A stretch of DNA of 64,000 bases from Aldrovandia affinis (taxonomy: Eukaryota; Chordata; Actinopteri; Notacanthiformes; Halosauridae): assembly GCA_029706075.1 (NCBI GenBank), contig JAINUG010000052.1, forward strand, positions 3,375,498-3,439,497, read 5' to 3'. Under the pieces are notes generated by a model, which saw only the letters and a list, made by a program, of their open reading frames with translations, did not search any database and had not been told where the DNA came from. Of this stretch, positions 1 to 12,039 are shown piece after piece (position 1 is the first letter of the stretch; the number at the start of each line of letters is the position of its first letter). A program made the position numbers and the translations under genes.

Positions 1-414
1 ATCAATAAGAACTAAAAACCCAGAAAACAGTGGCTGTCATTATTCATGCTAAATGTAAATTATTGATATAATTACTTCCTGGTTTAGAGCATGTTTACAT
101 AGTTTTCTCTGGCATCAACACACAAGAGTTCACCATGCAAAAATATACACCCAGGCATAGAAGAGAATAACCTAAAATGTAATCAAGGGTGAAACTAGCT
201 CCTCCCAGAAATACACACAAAAATGGCATCGTATACTTAAGACAAATAAAAAATGACTCCAATTTCATTCAACAAACATGTAAACTGACAACCTGATAGT
301 CATGGGTCCAGCATAAATTTAGCAGTCACTGAATGAAATAAACGGAGTAAATTATTGAAGGTTAGTTCATACACAGTGTAGTACTGGGACTGTGGCATAA
401 ATACCTGTATGTAC
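1..414. other. Intronic sequence, no feature recognised
   Basis: This AT-rich stretch lies in the long KIF1B intron. I see no coding potential, RNA gene or clear repeat in it. Its last four bases, gtac (411-414), are the left target-site copy of the LTR element that follows. Confidence 0.5.
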
Positions 415-807
415 TGTGGCAAGGTGATGGGAGGGCAACGGGGTGGTCTCATAGCTCCCGTCAGACTGCCTGGAAATGCAAGCAGTGAACGGGACAAACA
501 GGTCTGCGCAGCTAATTGTACTGATGGGAGCTCTGCTCCGGAGAGGAATGTGCCTGAGTTCAGTAACGTAGCCAATTAGACGCTGTGGAACCACTGGCCG
601 TCATCCGTCCAAAGAGCCCCGGAGAAGAGGCACCAGTAACTGGGCTAAAGCTAGATAATTATACTTTTTTCATTTTTCCCCTGCCCCACCTGTAAGTGGA
701 AATCCCAGGGAGCTTGATGGAGAAAATAAAAACTCCTTTACCTCCCACTAAATTCTCTCTCACTGGTCACAGTCACGTCAATTGGAAACATCCTGCACCC
801 GTTCACA
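415..807 (+). repeat. Left (5') LTR of the first Gypsy element
   Basis: It begins TGTGGCAAGG and ends GTTCACA. It is a direct repeat of 4372-4938, but shorter because it lacks a segment of roughly 150-170 bases present in the right copy around 4495-4650. The end is fixed by the match of gttcaca to the end of the right LTR. Confidence 0.8.
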
Positions 808-3800
808 GTGGTGGAGAACGGAGGCACGGACCAGTAGAGAGTGTGGAGATGGAGGGCTCAGACACGGGAATGACTCCGGATGCCATGCTGCATCATCTCC
901 TCTGCATGCACGGCGAACAGCAGCGCGCCAGCCTAGCGGTGATGGAAAGCCTGGAGAGAAACACCGCTGACCAGGATCGGCAAGTTTACCAGGAGGCGAA
1001 CGCAGCTGTAAGAGTTCCTCTACCACCCAATTCCTGACATGCACGGGACTGCCTCACGAAGATAGCTGAGGCTGATGACGTGGTGGCGTACCTCGCCATG
1101 TTTGAGCGCCCCACGGAGTGTGAGTTATGGGAAAAGCAGCTGTGGTCGGGCATTCTGGCTCAGTTTCTTACAGCAGAGGCGCTGCGGGAGTATCACAACC
1201 GATGCAGAGGAATACCCAAAGCTGAAGGCAAAGATCCTAAGCAGAGCTGGCTTGACTCCCCTTAGCGCAGTACAGCGGCTCACAGAAAATGGTGAGTCAG
1301 CAACAACCAAAACACATCTTGGATTTCATTGAGTTATTAGAAGTGTATAACTCTTGTGATCTCCTGAGGTCTGCCTGCAGCGAGAAGCCCATACCAGTAC
1401 CCCGACGGCTCCGTGTACCCAACCCTGGACGACGGCTGGAGGAGCCGGATGCTGCCCACCAGGGAACCCCCAACCAGAGGGAAGAGAGAGCACCGGAACC
1501 ACGTTGGTGCTAGAGATGAGGGGGTCTCGGCCATGTGGAGCGGCATTGTCCCGTCATGGATGAACCGATGCCGACTGACCAAGGAACCAGCTACCAGAGC
1601 TATAAACGGGCCTGCAACCTACTGGAGTCCAACCTAAAATTCCTCACGTCCCAGGCTTGCACGCATCAGGTCCAGCTGGGCCACCGAGACGTCACCGCGC
1701 TGCTGGACCCTGGAAGCACCGTCACACTTGTGTGCCCTGAATAATACTTTCCAATCCAAGGCACCGCGCCGAAATCTCTAGCCCTCACCTCCGTAAACGG
1801 GGATACCCAGCCTTTCCCAGGGGTCCTGATAAAAATACACAGTGACAGAGCGGCCTGGGCTGGTCGGCCAGAACTACCCGGAGTTAGAGGTCTAATGACA
1901 TCACGTTCTATCTGGAAGATGCACGAGCCCCAGCCGATAGCCATTTCTCCCCCAATTCCAGTTGTCGGTACACCTAGACCCCGGGTTTCGAGTAACCAGA
2001 CCAGGAGCCACACCGACACCCTGCAGGAATGCCCCTAGCCGGTTTTCCAGAAATCCGCTAACCCCACCTCGGATGACGACAGCACTCATGAAGATGGGGA
2101 AGGTGAGGTAATTAACCCTGACACTTTCCCATTTATAACTCCCATGTTACAGGGCCGGTATGACAGAGCCCAGTGGGACGACCCCAATTTAGCCAGAGCC
2201 TGGAGCCAGACCCAGGAAGTGGACGGGCGCCCCCCCAGGGAAACAATACTCGGTTCAGGGGCATTGGTATATCCTGGTGGTGGTGGATTATGCAACACGG
2301 TACCCGGAAGCGATCCCCCTGTGCACTATCACTTCCAAAGCCATTGCCCGGGATTTGGTCCAGATGTTTACCCGGGTGGGCCTGCCGAAAGAGATCCTCA
2401 CAGATCAGGGCACCCCCTTCATTTCCCCCCTCACGAGAGACCTGTGCCGTCTGCTGCGCATCCACCAGATCCGGACGTTAGTTTACCACCCTCAGATGGA
2501 TGGGCTGATGAGGCGGTTCAATGAAACCCTGAAACGCATGCTCAGGAAGTTAATCGATACCAAGGGGCGGGACTGGGATAAATTGTTGCCATATGTTCTC
2601 TTTGCTGTCAGGGAGGTGCCGCGGTCCACCACCGGGTTTTCACCATTCGAGCTGCTGTATGCCCACCGACCCCGAGGACTACTAGACATTGCCAGGGAGC
2701 CATGGGAAGAGCAGCCGTCCTAACAGTGATCTCGAGTGGAGCACATGGTGGGGATGCACATCCGACTAGCGAAGGTGATGCCCATCATTAAAGAGCATAT
2801 GTTGTCCACTCAGTGAGCGCAGCAGCTGATATACAACCGCCCCGCACAGCCTCGTGCCTTCCAACCAGGAGGTTGTCTTGGTGCTGCTCCCGCCCACCGA
2901 ATGTAAATTCCTGCCAATGTGGCAGGGGCCATATGACATTGTGGAGTGGGTATGGTCAGTCACCTACCGAGTCAGTCTACCAAATTGCCGGAAAAAGTAA
3001 CAGGTGTATCACGTCAACTTGCATGGATGAGCCATGGGTGTCTGTATTCCTCTGTTGTTCCAGGGCCCCCTGAAGAGACAGCACACGACCTGGTGAATTA
3101 CGGACAGGAGCTGACCTCTCAGCAGCTCCAACAGACGAAGGAGCTGATTGAGCAGCACACTGACGTGTTCTCTATTCAATCACTGTCCTCCAGCACCACA
3201 TCGGAATGGCACCGGGTGTCAAAGTGCACATCCGCCCGTACCGGGTTCCTGCCGCTCGACGTGATGTGATCACGACGTGATGTGATAAAAAAATGTTAGA
3301 CTTAGACATAATTGAGGAATCCTCAAGTGCTTAGTTGAGCCTGATTGTGCTGGTCCCATAACCAGACGGCTCCTGGAGGTTTTGCAATGATTTTTGCTAA
3401 TTAAATGCGGTGTCTGAGTTTGACAGCTACCCCATGCCTTGAGCAGACAAGCTGATTGAGCGGTTGGGAGGTACCCGGTTCATCTCGACCCTGGACCTGA
3501 ATAAGGGATACTGGCAGATCCCCTTTAACCTTCTCCTCATGGAAGAAGACAGCATTCTCCACTCCAGATGGACTGTACCAATACAAAGTTCTTCCTTTCG
3601 GGTTACATGAGGTCCCGACCACATTCCAGAGGCTGATGGATTGGCTGCTACATCCCCATCGCACATATGCAGCAGCGTACCTGGATGACATCGTCATCCA
3701 CACCCAGGACTGGGACGCCCACCTCGAGTGCCTTCACCGAGTACTGGCGACGCTCTGGCCAGTCTCAGGTGAGGATGTTTCTTGGTCTGGCGGGATACTA

Positions 3801-4371
3801 TAGACGGTTTGTTCCCCATTTTGCCTCTATAGCCACTCCCCTTACAGAGCTCATCAGGAAGAATGCCCCGGAGAAACCCATGTGGACCACCGATACGGAA
3901 CGTGCATTCCAGGTCCTGAAGTCGGTGCTCTGCACCGAGCCAATCCTGCGGTCACCAGACTTCTCCCAACCCTTCATCCTGCAACCTGACGCATCATCAA
4001 ACGAAATATGTCCTCCCCCTAAGTCACAGGTGGGGAGGAACACCCCGTGCTCTTCCTCTCCAGGAAGCTGTTGCCATGGGAGCAGTGGTATGCCACTGTG
4101 GAGAAGGAGGGTCTGGCGATGAAGTGGGCAGCAATATCTTTCTCCTACTATCTTGCAGGGCGCCGCTTCACCTTGGTAACCAACCATGCGCCGCTCCAGT
4201 GGAAGGACACTAATGCGCGCATGACTAGCTGGTTCCTGGCATTGCAGCCGTTCTGTTTCACGGTGCAGCACTGGCCAGGGGTTGCCCATGGTAACGCTGA
4301 TAGACTGTCCCATCTCCATGCCTTAGGGTCTGAGGCTACTTTCCTACCTGGCTCAGAGCTAAGGGGGGGTA

Positions 4372-4938
4372 GGTGGCAAGGTGACGGGAGGGCAACGGGG
4401 TGGTCTCACAGCTCCCGCCAAGCTGCCTGCAAATGCAAGCAGTGAACGGGACAAACAGGTCTGCGCAGCTAATTGTACTGATGGGAGCTGGCCGTTTGCT
4501 GAAACGAGGGTCAGCTGCGCCTGCGCGACACACAAGGCAGAATTCCTGATGGCTGCCTGCTTGTCATGTTTCTTAACTCTCTCTCTAGCCCTCAGATTCC
4601 TCCAGCAGCAATCCCTAAGCCTGGAACTGAGTTCCTGATCCGCACCAGAGAAGAGTTAGCCAATGGAGCCAATTAGACGCCATGGAGCCGCTGACAGTCA
4701 TCCGTCCGAACAGCCCCGGAGAAGAGGCACCTAGCTAAAGCTAGCCCGTTGAGTATTTTATTTAAAGTGTATGGAACATGATAATTATAATTATTTGTCT
4801 TTTTCCCCTGCCCCACCTGTAAGTGGAAATCCCGGGGAGCTTGACGGAGAAAATAAAAACTCCTTTACCTCCCACTAAATTCTCTCTCTCCCTCTGGTCA
4901 CAGTCACGTGAACGGGACACACCCTGCAGCCGTTCACA
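4372..4938 (+). repeat. Right (3') LTR of the first Gypsy element
   Basis: It follows a G-rich polypurine tract and repeats the left LTR, ending in GTTCACA followed by the target duplication gtac. It is longer than the left LTR. Its first 2-3 bases differ from the left copy, so the start is uncertain by a few bases. Confidence 0.8.
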
Positions 4939-4942
4939 GTAC

Positions 4943-5455
4943 TTACTTACACCTTATAACTTATGGGCAATAGCACCTATAGTTACGGGAGCCCAAAACC
5001 CTTGTTTGGTAACTGTTGGGAAGTCATTGTGCCTTGAAACACTGGACACATTACAGTTCTGGATTGATCATACAATTCATAGTCATAATCACAGCATAAT
5101 CATAGAATTAAAGTCATTCATGTTACACAATTTGTTTTGTGTATTAACAAAATGTGACAATAAACTGTTAGAGTAACTTCCATGCCAACTTTGAGATCCC
5201 TGGCAACAGCTAAAGGGGCTCTGAAGTGCAGGTGAATGAGCAGCACAAGCATTGAAAATGAGGACCTCTTTGGAGCTTCAGGAACTGTCACATTCAGCCC
5301 CAGACACTGCACAACATGTTAGCTAATAAGTTATTTTACCAGCTAATTCCCTTGTTTAGACTATTTTTTCCCACACTCTGTTTACTCCATATCTCACCAA
5401 GAGATGAAATGAAACTGTATCTAGATAATATTTACAATAATTAATATTCACCCAC
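4943..5455. other. Intronic spacer, nothing recognised
   Basis: Lies between the first LTR element and an L2 LINE. I see no supported gene or repeat here. Confidence 0.4.
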
Positions 5456-7785
5456 CAGGTCCACTGGGGAGTTTCCTAGATGAGATGGATGCCCTACTCA
5501 GCTCCCTCCCTGAGGATGGCACTCCTGTTCTACTTCTAGGTGACTTCAACCTGCTGCTGAACACCCCTCAGTCCTCCACATTTCTCCCCCTGCTTCAATC
5601 CTTTGACTTCACCGTGGCTGAAGCCCCATCCACCCACAAGGTCGGCACCCAACTGGACCTTGTCTTCACCAGAAACTGCACCTCACCCAACATTGTAGTA
5701 TCTGATCTGCATGTGTCTGACCACTGCTTTCTGTCTTTTTCCCTCCCCCTCCCTCTTCACCTAAACCCCCTTCACCTCCCCCCACTGCTTCTGTCTGTTG
5801 CAACCTCAGCTCTCTCTCCCCCTCAGCCCTGGCAGCTAATGTTCTCTCATCCATTCCCCCTACTAATACCTTTTCTCAGCTACCTGCAGAGGAAGCCTCA
5901 TCCACTCTACTGTCCTCTCTCCTCCTCCTTTGATTCACTCTGTCCTCTCTCCACTAAACCTGCTTGTCTCTGACCCCCCATCCCCTGGCTAACTGACTGC
6001 ATTCGGCCTGACCAAAACTACAAGCGGCAGAAAGGAAATGGAGAAAATCTAAATCCCCTGGGGCCCTGACTGACTTCCACCTAAATCTGCATTTTTCTTC
6101 TCCAAGATCTTCTGCTTCTAATCCTTGCAAACTGTAACCTTCTCTTCCCCAACCCCCCTCCTCTCTAACCGTGGATGACTTTGCATCCTTCTTTCGCAAG
6201 AAGGTTGATGACATTCGCAACTCCTTCTCCCCATCCCCTCCCGCACCCACCTCACTACCCAAACCTCTTCCCTCCCTGTCTTCCTTCTCACCCCTCACTG
6301 ACTCTGACATCCTTCAACTTGTTCACTCCCACTGTCCTACCACCTGCCCTCTCGATCCCATTCCTTCCCCCGTTTTCCAGTCCATCGCTATGGACATCCT
6401 CCCCTTTGTCTCCAATGTTATCAATTCCTCTCTTTCCTCTGGCTCTGTCCCCTCTCCCCTCAAAAGCGCCCATGTCATCCCCCTCCTCAAAAAACCCTCT
6501 CTGAATCCTGCTGTCATTTCAAATTACCGACCTGTCTCTCTCCTCTCATTCCTTTCCAAAACACGAGAGCGAGCTGTATATAACCAACTGTCTGTCCATC
6601 CCCTACAGAATGATGTGCTTGATCCCAACCAATCTGGGTTCAAGGCAGGCCACTCCACAGAGACTGCTCTGCCCGTGGTCACTGAGGCTCTACAATTGGA
6701 AAAGTCCCAATCACTCAGCTCCGTCCTCCTCCTCCTCAACCTGTCAGCTGCATTCGACACCATGGACCACCAGATCCTGCTCTCATCTCTCGCCGAGATG
6801 GGAATCTCTGGATCTGCACTGACATGGTTCTGGAGAGGATCCCTTTCCTCTCCCCACACCCTCTCCACCGGAGTCCCGCAGGGCTTGGTGCTAGGCCCCC
6901 TCCTATTCTCCCTGTACACCAAATCACTTGGTTTGGTCATCTCTGATCATGGTTTTTCTTATCACTGTTATGCTGATGACACTCAACTCTTTCTCTCCTT
7001 CTGAGACCCAGGTCCTGGTGTGGATCTCTGCATGCCTGGCAGACATCTCCACATCTCCAGAGGTCCACCCCCATCAAGCCACTGCAACTGGTCCAGAATG
7101 TTGGTGCACGTCTGATGTTCAATCAACCCAAGTTCACGCATGTCACCCCTCTACTCTCCTTTCTGCACTGGCTCCCTATCGCAGCATGCATCAAATTCAA
7201 ATCACTGGTACTGGCTTATCAAGGAGCTAGAGGAACTGCTCTCCCCTACCTCCAGACAATCATCACACCCTACACCCCAGCCAGACCCCTCCGCTCCGCC
7301 TCCTCTGGCAGACTGACTGTCCCATCCCTCCGGGTGCCCAACAGCCACTCCTCACGGTCTCGTCTCTTCTCTGTCCTGACCCCTCGGTGGTGGAACGATC
7401 TTCCGCACCCAGTCAGGACCGCAGCATTATTTGCCATCTTCCGCAAGAGACTCAAAACCCACCTTTTCAGACTCCACTACCATTGAATTCTGTACATCTG
7501 GCCAATTGTCATCATGACTGCCTACATGTTTAATACTGCTTTTTGTATATGTATACTTGTTTAAAACTTCCACAAAAAAAAAAAGAATAATAATGTACTA
7601 ACCTTTTCCTTCCCGGTTTTACAGGTATGGTATGCAGCTGCCAACAATGATATCAATTGCTGTATTACTGCACTGATCTCTTGCGCAAACAATGATTGAT
7701 CATACCATGTATTAATGCATCTTGTAAGTCGGTCTGGATAAGAGCCTCTGCTAAATGCTTAAAATGTAAATTTAAAATTTAAAAT
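5456..7785 (+). mobile_element. L2-clade LINE, 5'-truncated and internally deleted
   Basis: A non-LTR retrotransposon copy that starts inside the APE-type endonuclease. The motifs GDFN (near 5542) and SDHCF (near 5720) are endonuclease landmarks. The RT follows at about 6170-7004, with NYRPVSLL, a DTMDHQ segment, GVPQGLVLGP and the catalytic YADDTQLF near 6970. After about 7040 a block of the C-terminal half is missing compared with the copy at 22436-23473; the text then resumes at the LHWLPI region (about 7160). The 3' end (7720-7785) has the conserved tail ending in a tctgctaaatgcttaaaatg-type sequence. Frames are shifted in several places, so it is dead. CR1-like relatives are the main alternative, but the tail favours L2. 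Confidence 0.85.
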
Positions 7786-8423
7786 GCATATATACAGTAA
7801 CTTCATTTAAATAGAGCTATTCAAGCAGTGTGCTCCAAGCACTTTGCAGCAAGAATTCAACAGAAAAAATGCAATAGAGTAAAGAATATGGTATATATGG
7901 TACAATATTATGTGATATAGCTACAAAATGTATCATTTATCTCGTTTAGTGAGTATAGATGCTACATACACTTCTTTACATTTTCTTTACATAGGATGTA
8001 AAACTGCATTATAGATTTGGAAGTAAACTGCTGTTGCGGTTCGTTTGACCTCAGTCTTGGTGCTTTTTTTTTACCTTATACAAATATCTCTTAAATGCGT
8101 CTTACAATTCATAAAAGATTAGCTGAACGAGCTTAAAAAGTGTGAGATTATTAACCTCTCTAGAAACATCTGGAAAAATGCCCCATTCCCCAGCTGCTTA
8201 GGAATATAGCACTGTCTATTAATAGTGCGGCAGATGGCAGATGGTGCTGCATATGCCCACAGATTGTAAGTGACACAGGGGAAAGGGAGACGTCTGCAGC
8301 ACAACCTTTGTGATTGTAATGGGAAACCCTGCTTGCAGAGACGCAATGAACCTACACCACAGAGCAGCCACCCACACTGAATGGGGGCATACAGGCTTTG
8401 CACACCCCTACCCCTACTCATAC

Positions 8424-8492
8424 ATACACACACACACACACAAACACATACACAAACACACAAGCACGCACGCACACACGCACACACACAAC
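8424..8492. repeat. (CA)n microsatellite
   Basis: Interrupted CA dinucleotide array. Histidine/threonine-rich open frames over it are products of the repeat and not genes. Confidence 0.9.
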
Positions 8493-8655
8493 ACCACCAG
8501 GCGGGTTCTTTACTGATATAGAGTTCATAAAAGTCATAGAACTGGGAAGGTTTCATTCAAAACCCTTTATGGTGTTTCACAAAAAGAATATGCAATTTTT
8601 TGGTCTGCCACACCAATAGAAATGTCCAAACAGAAACAAGAGTAATGCTCCACTC

Positions 8656-8675
8656 CAGTACAGCAGGGGGCAGTG
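8656..8675 (+). promoter_or_regulatory. Candidate CTCF-binding motif
   Basis: The core cagcagggggcag (8661-8673) closely matches the vertebrate CTCF consensus CCASYAGRKGGC. A related core in the opposite orientation (cagcagggggtg on the minus strand) lies at 9493-9504. This is motif matching only; occupancy is unknown. Confidence 0.3.
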
Positions 8676-10217
8676 TAACTGTTTTTCTTCTATTAGCAGT
8701 CAAATCCCATATACTGTTAGAAGGTTCCAATGCACAGGGGTAGGCAACTAAGTTTCCCTAGTAACTCTGTACACTGTGGTACACTGTAAGCAATAATTCA
8801 GGACAGCTATTACAGATTACTTGATGCACTCTTTACTTGTCTGTTGCCTGTGAACATTATAACTGAAAGAAATTATCAACAGATTTGGCTTACACTTCTG
8901 AGAAACTACTGATGAAATAATCTCATTTTAGAGTTTCAATGACAACTGTGGTGGCGGTGTACACTCTGACAAGTTCAGTGTCCTGTCTGCCAAAAATGAC
9001 AAGCAGAAGGCATCCTACATTTTGCAAACTTTCCCGGGGTCAACGTCACACTGAATAAGGTGTCCTGGCATTTCTTGGAGAAGGTGACAGTTTAAATCCA
9101 CTTACAAGTATGCTGAGACCATCTCATTCCATTACAGAAGTGTCAGGGGCCTCTTAAGGGGCGTTTTCAACTCTGAAAATAACATTGGTCAGTAGATATT
9201 TTCTGCTGACAGTATAGCTGTCAATCAATACATTTGTAATAGTTTTTTGCATTAGTTGATTAAAACTACTTAATGAATTAGATGGCTTTAATTCAGCAAC
9301 AGGTTTATAGTGCAATGTACCGCATATAGGTTGTGTATCATACACCAGAATGTGATTTATTTTTATTTTTATTTTATTATATTTTTTTAAATATTGCATT
9401 CATTTGTTACATGAATGCCCAATTATAAGAATTAAAACAAAACAATAGTCCAGTTTGCTGTTATTGTTATTTGATTGGTCTTTGTTGAAGTTCACCCCCT
9501 GCTGCATTGCTAAAGCAGTAGCATGTATGATGATACTTTAAAAGTCCAGCTGGTGATATGGAAGAGACGGGGTTGCCATGCACACGCCTCTACATACAGT
9601 ACACAGCACTACAGCGAACACTATTTTAAAATTAGAAGCTTGTCCTGGAAAGCTTTCCAAACATTAGCTGGCGAAAGCCATATAGTACGAAACTGGAGAG
9701 ACGTGAATGTTCCCCTCAACGGACAGGAAGCCAGGGTCACAATAAACACTGCTCTCAACAAGTGAAGTCCAAAACCAGCTCTCTTATCCTCTTCTGCTGT
9801 CTATTTAGATTTATTTTATGTAATGTAATGTTATATTAAGAGCACACTAATAATTTGTGATGGCAGTTCCACAACACAAAACCAGAAAAAAGGCTTTTGA
9901 CAGATGAGAGCAGCAACATCTAAAAGCCCCTGGCTGTTTTCTGTGGAAAAAATTCCTCAGTAGCATCCCACAGTTTACATTAAAGCAGCCACAGTGGCAT
10001 ATAATCCAATTTAATTGGAAAGTGAGATACTTTTTTGTGTAGTGATTTGTGCCTTTTAGTTACAGAAATTAGCTCTGCTAAACTAATACAGTAATTACAT
10101 TTATAAATTAAATGCTGTGCTTAACAGATGCCTTTTTCAGCATATCTATGTTTATCTCCCTTTCCAGAGCATTCCAGAGTGCTTCTGTAAATGCAATCGT
10201 TGTTGGTAGCCTGTCTC

Positions 10218-10250
10218 TGTGTGTGTGTGTGTGTGTGTGTCGGTGTGTGA
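10218..10250. repeat. (TG)n microsatellite
   Basis: Short TG dinucleotide run interrupted by one CG step. Confidence 0.85.
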
Positions 10251-10967
10251 ATGTTTGTCACTGATTTGTTGAAAGGACGAGATCATTCTCACCAATAGCC
10301 GAAAATTACAGTAACTGCTTTCAGGGAACTGTGCTGCCTGATTTCGTTTACAAAGACTCCATAGCAAAGCCAAGTATACAGGGAACTCTGTGCTTTCTTA
10401 AATTAGATTACTTTTACCATTCCAGGTCTCATGAATAATATAAAGTGAGAGAGGCACCCACCACTGGCCGCGCATGCATTACAAAACTGCTGCGTTCCCT
10501 TTCAGTTTTCAACAAGTGGGTGTAAACAAATAAGGTCAGGAATGAGCGTGTAACACAGCTTCAGACAAAGGCATTCGCCAGCAAATGTGGGAAGGAGCCA
10601 TGACTTTCCCTGGGTATGAAGGGGGAAAAAACAGTCAACGTGTCGCCTTCATCCTCTGTGTTCACTTTCTGACATTACCGTGGCTGTGACCAGAGATGCA
10701 CACAAAGCATTTCTGAAATTAGTTGCGGTTTAAATATTCCCTTTAAGAGGAATGTCATGCAGAACGATGGTGGTGCAAAGAATGTGGCACTTCAAGGATT
10801 GAAGCCTATACCGTTGAAAAATAGTTTAATCTGTAATTAGATTGCATAAAGTTAAAGGCTCTGACACAACCCTTACAAAACAGACACAATATTTGAGTGA
10901 TAAAAGGCTTGTAATCAGGGGTAAACGGCATACAGAAGTTTCTCTGAATGAGTTAGAGCAGGGGTGG

Positions 10968-11960
10968 CCAAACTACGGTCCATTTTTAATTGGCCCGCAG
11001 CAAATTATACAAATATAATGGAATATGGCCCGCGCATGAAACTTGCACTTGACTGAGTTGTAATTCTTAGTTTCACCACTAGTGGAGCCACCCGTATTCA
11101 TTGAAGACTCATTAATACAGCCTCTCCCTCCAAATTAATCAATAAAAATTTTGCAAGAGATGACCAAAAATGGCGGAATCAAAGAAACGCAAGATAGAAA
11201 GTGAGTGCAGAAAATATCAGACACGGTGGGAAAATGAATATTTCTTTATAGAAGTCAAGGGGAAGTGTGTCTGTTTGATTTGCAATGATACTGTTGCAGT
11301 GATGAAAGAGTACAATGTACGACGACACTATGAAACCAAACATCAGACCTACACGTCCTACACTGGTGCTGAGCGAGAAGAGAAAGTTAAGCAAATGGCA
11401 GCTAGCCTGCTAGCTCAACAACAGTATTTTTTCCGTGCTAACAAAACACAAGAAAATGCCACAATAGCCAGCTACGAGGTAGCTCAACTCATATAGCGAC
11501 ATGGGAAACCTTTCTCAGATGGTGACTTCATAAAACAGTGCCTCACTAAAGTCGCAGGAATAATGTGCCCGGAAAAGATGCAGGAATTCAACAACGTGAG
11601 CATGTCCAGAAACACAGTTGTGCGTTTAATCGAAGACTTGTCAGCTAACTTAAAACATCAAGTGTCCTTAAAACGCTGTTCCCATTATAGGTGAGTTAAA
11701 AATATATTACACAGTATTCATGTGTTCACAAGCCCAATTACTTAATAAATTCAGTCAATTAAAGTTGATAACATTTTCTAACAAACATTAGTTGATGTGT
11801 TAACAACCCCAATAACTTATTTGCATAACTAGCTTAAATATACCCATCGCCTTGTCCCCTTATTTTTCCTCTTTATACAGGGCTGTGAAGGGGGATCACC
11901 ATCCTGACTAAGAAGCAATCTGAGGCTGCTGTTTTGAGAATGAGCTGCCAACCCTTTTTG
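10968..11960 (+). mobile_element. hAT transposon fragment with BED zinc-finger transposase start
   Basis: The left end, caggggtggccaaac, is a typical hAT (Charlie-type) terminus. An open frame at 11170-11496 (108 aa) starts MAESKKRK and continues with VCLICND and an HYETKH segment, the Cys-x2-Cys and His pair of a BED-type zinc finger as found at the N terminus of hAT transposases and the domesticated ZBED and GTF2IRD2 proteins. After an in-frame stop the same reading continues (about 11497-11690) with transposase-like text. A splice donor-like GTGAGT follows near 11691 and an acceptor-like tatacag near 11880. No DDE core or right terminus was found, so the copy is truncated. A functional host ZBED gene is unlikely because of the stop and missing body. 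Confidence 0.65.
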
Positions 11961-12039
11961 TAAGAAAATAAATGAAAACCCATTAATGGAAAGTTGTGAT
12001 GTAGGCTGTTTTTTTTTCTTTAAGCATATTCAATTATCA

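Larger units (their letters stand above)
415..4938 (+). mobile_element. Degenerate Gypsy LTR retrotransposon with integrase before RT (Gmr1-like)
   Basis: This is a fossil LTR retrotransposon bounded by two direct LTRs that start with TG, end in CA and are flanked by the 4-bp duplication gtac (411-414 and 4939-4942). Just inside the left LTR is a TGGTGGAGAA stretch, a possible primer site; a G-run (4361-4369) before the right LTR is the polypurine tract. Parts in order: gag-like remnants (about 840-1650), an aspartic protease motif near 1700, an integrase core (about 2277-2720, with LTDQGT), a GPY-like integrase tail near 2920-3030, RT (about 3330-3770, with YLDDIVIH) and RNase H (about 3790-4330). 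Integrase before RT is the copia-like order known in Gmr1-type Gypsy elements of fish and other deuterostomes. The copy is broken in many places and cannot be active. The shared start of the LTRs differs by roughly 5 percent by eye, suggesting moderate age. Confidence 0.85.
7786..10967. other. Intronic sequence with microsatellites, no gene
   Basis: About 3.2 kb of KIF1B intron. It contains a CA array (8424-8492), a GT array (about 10218-10250), a CTCF-like motif near 8661 and a weak hAT-end-like caggggtaggcaac at about 8737. Open frames such as 9523-9765 and 10152-10373 have no recognisable protein and no splice context. Confidence 0.5.

Noticed and set aside
5666-5854. Minus-strand open frames over the L2 copy
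   Set aside because: They are shadows of the LINE coding strand, which has the endonuclease and RT motifs.
11170-11496. Possible host ZBED-like gene
   Set aside because: The frame stops after the BED finger, a hAT terminus lies just upstream, and no transposase body follows. It is a transposon fragment.
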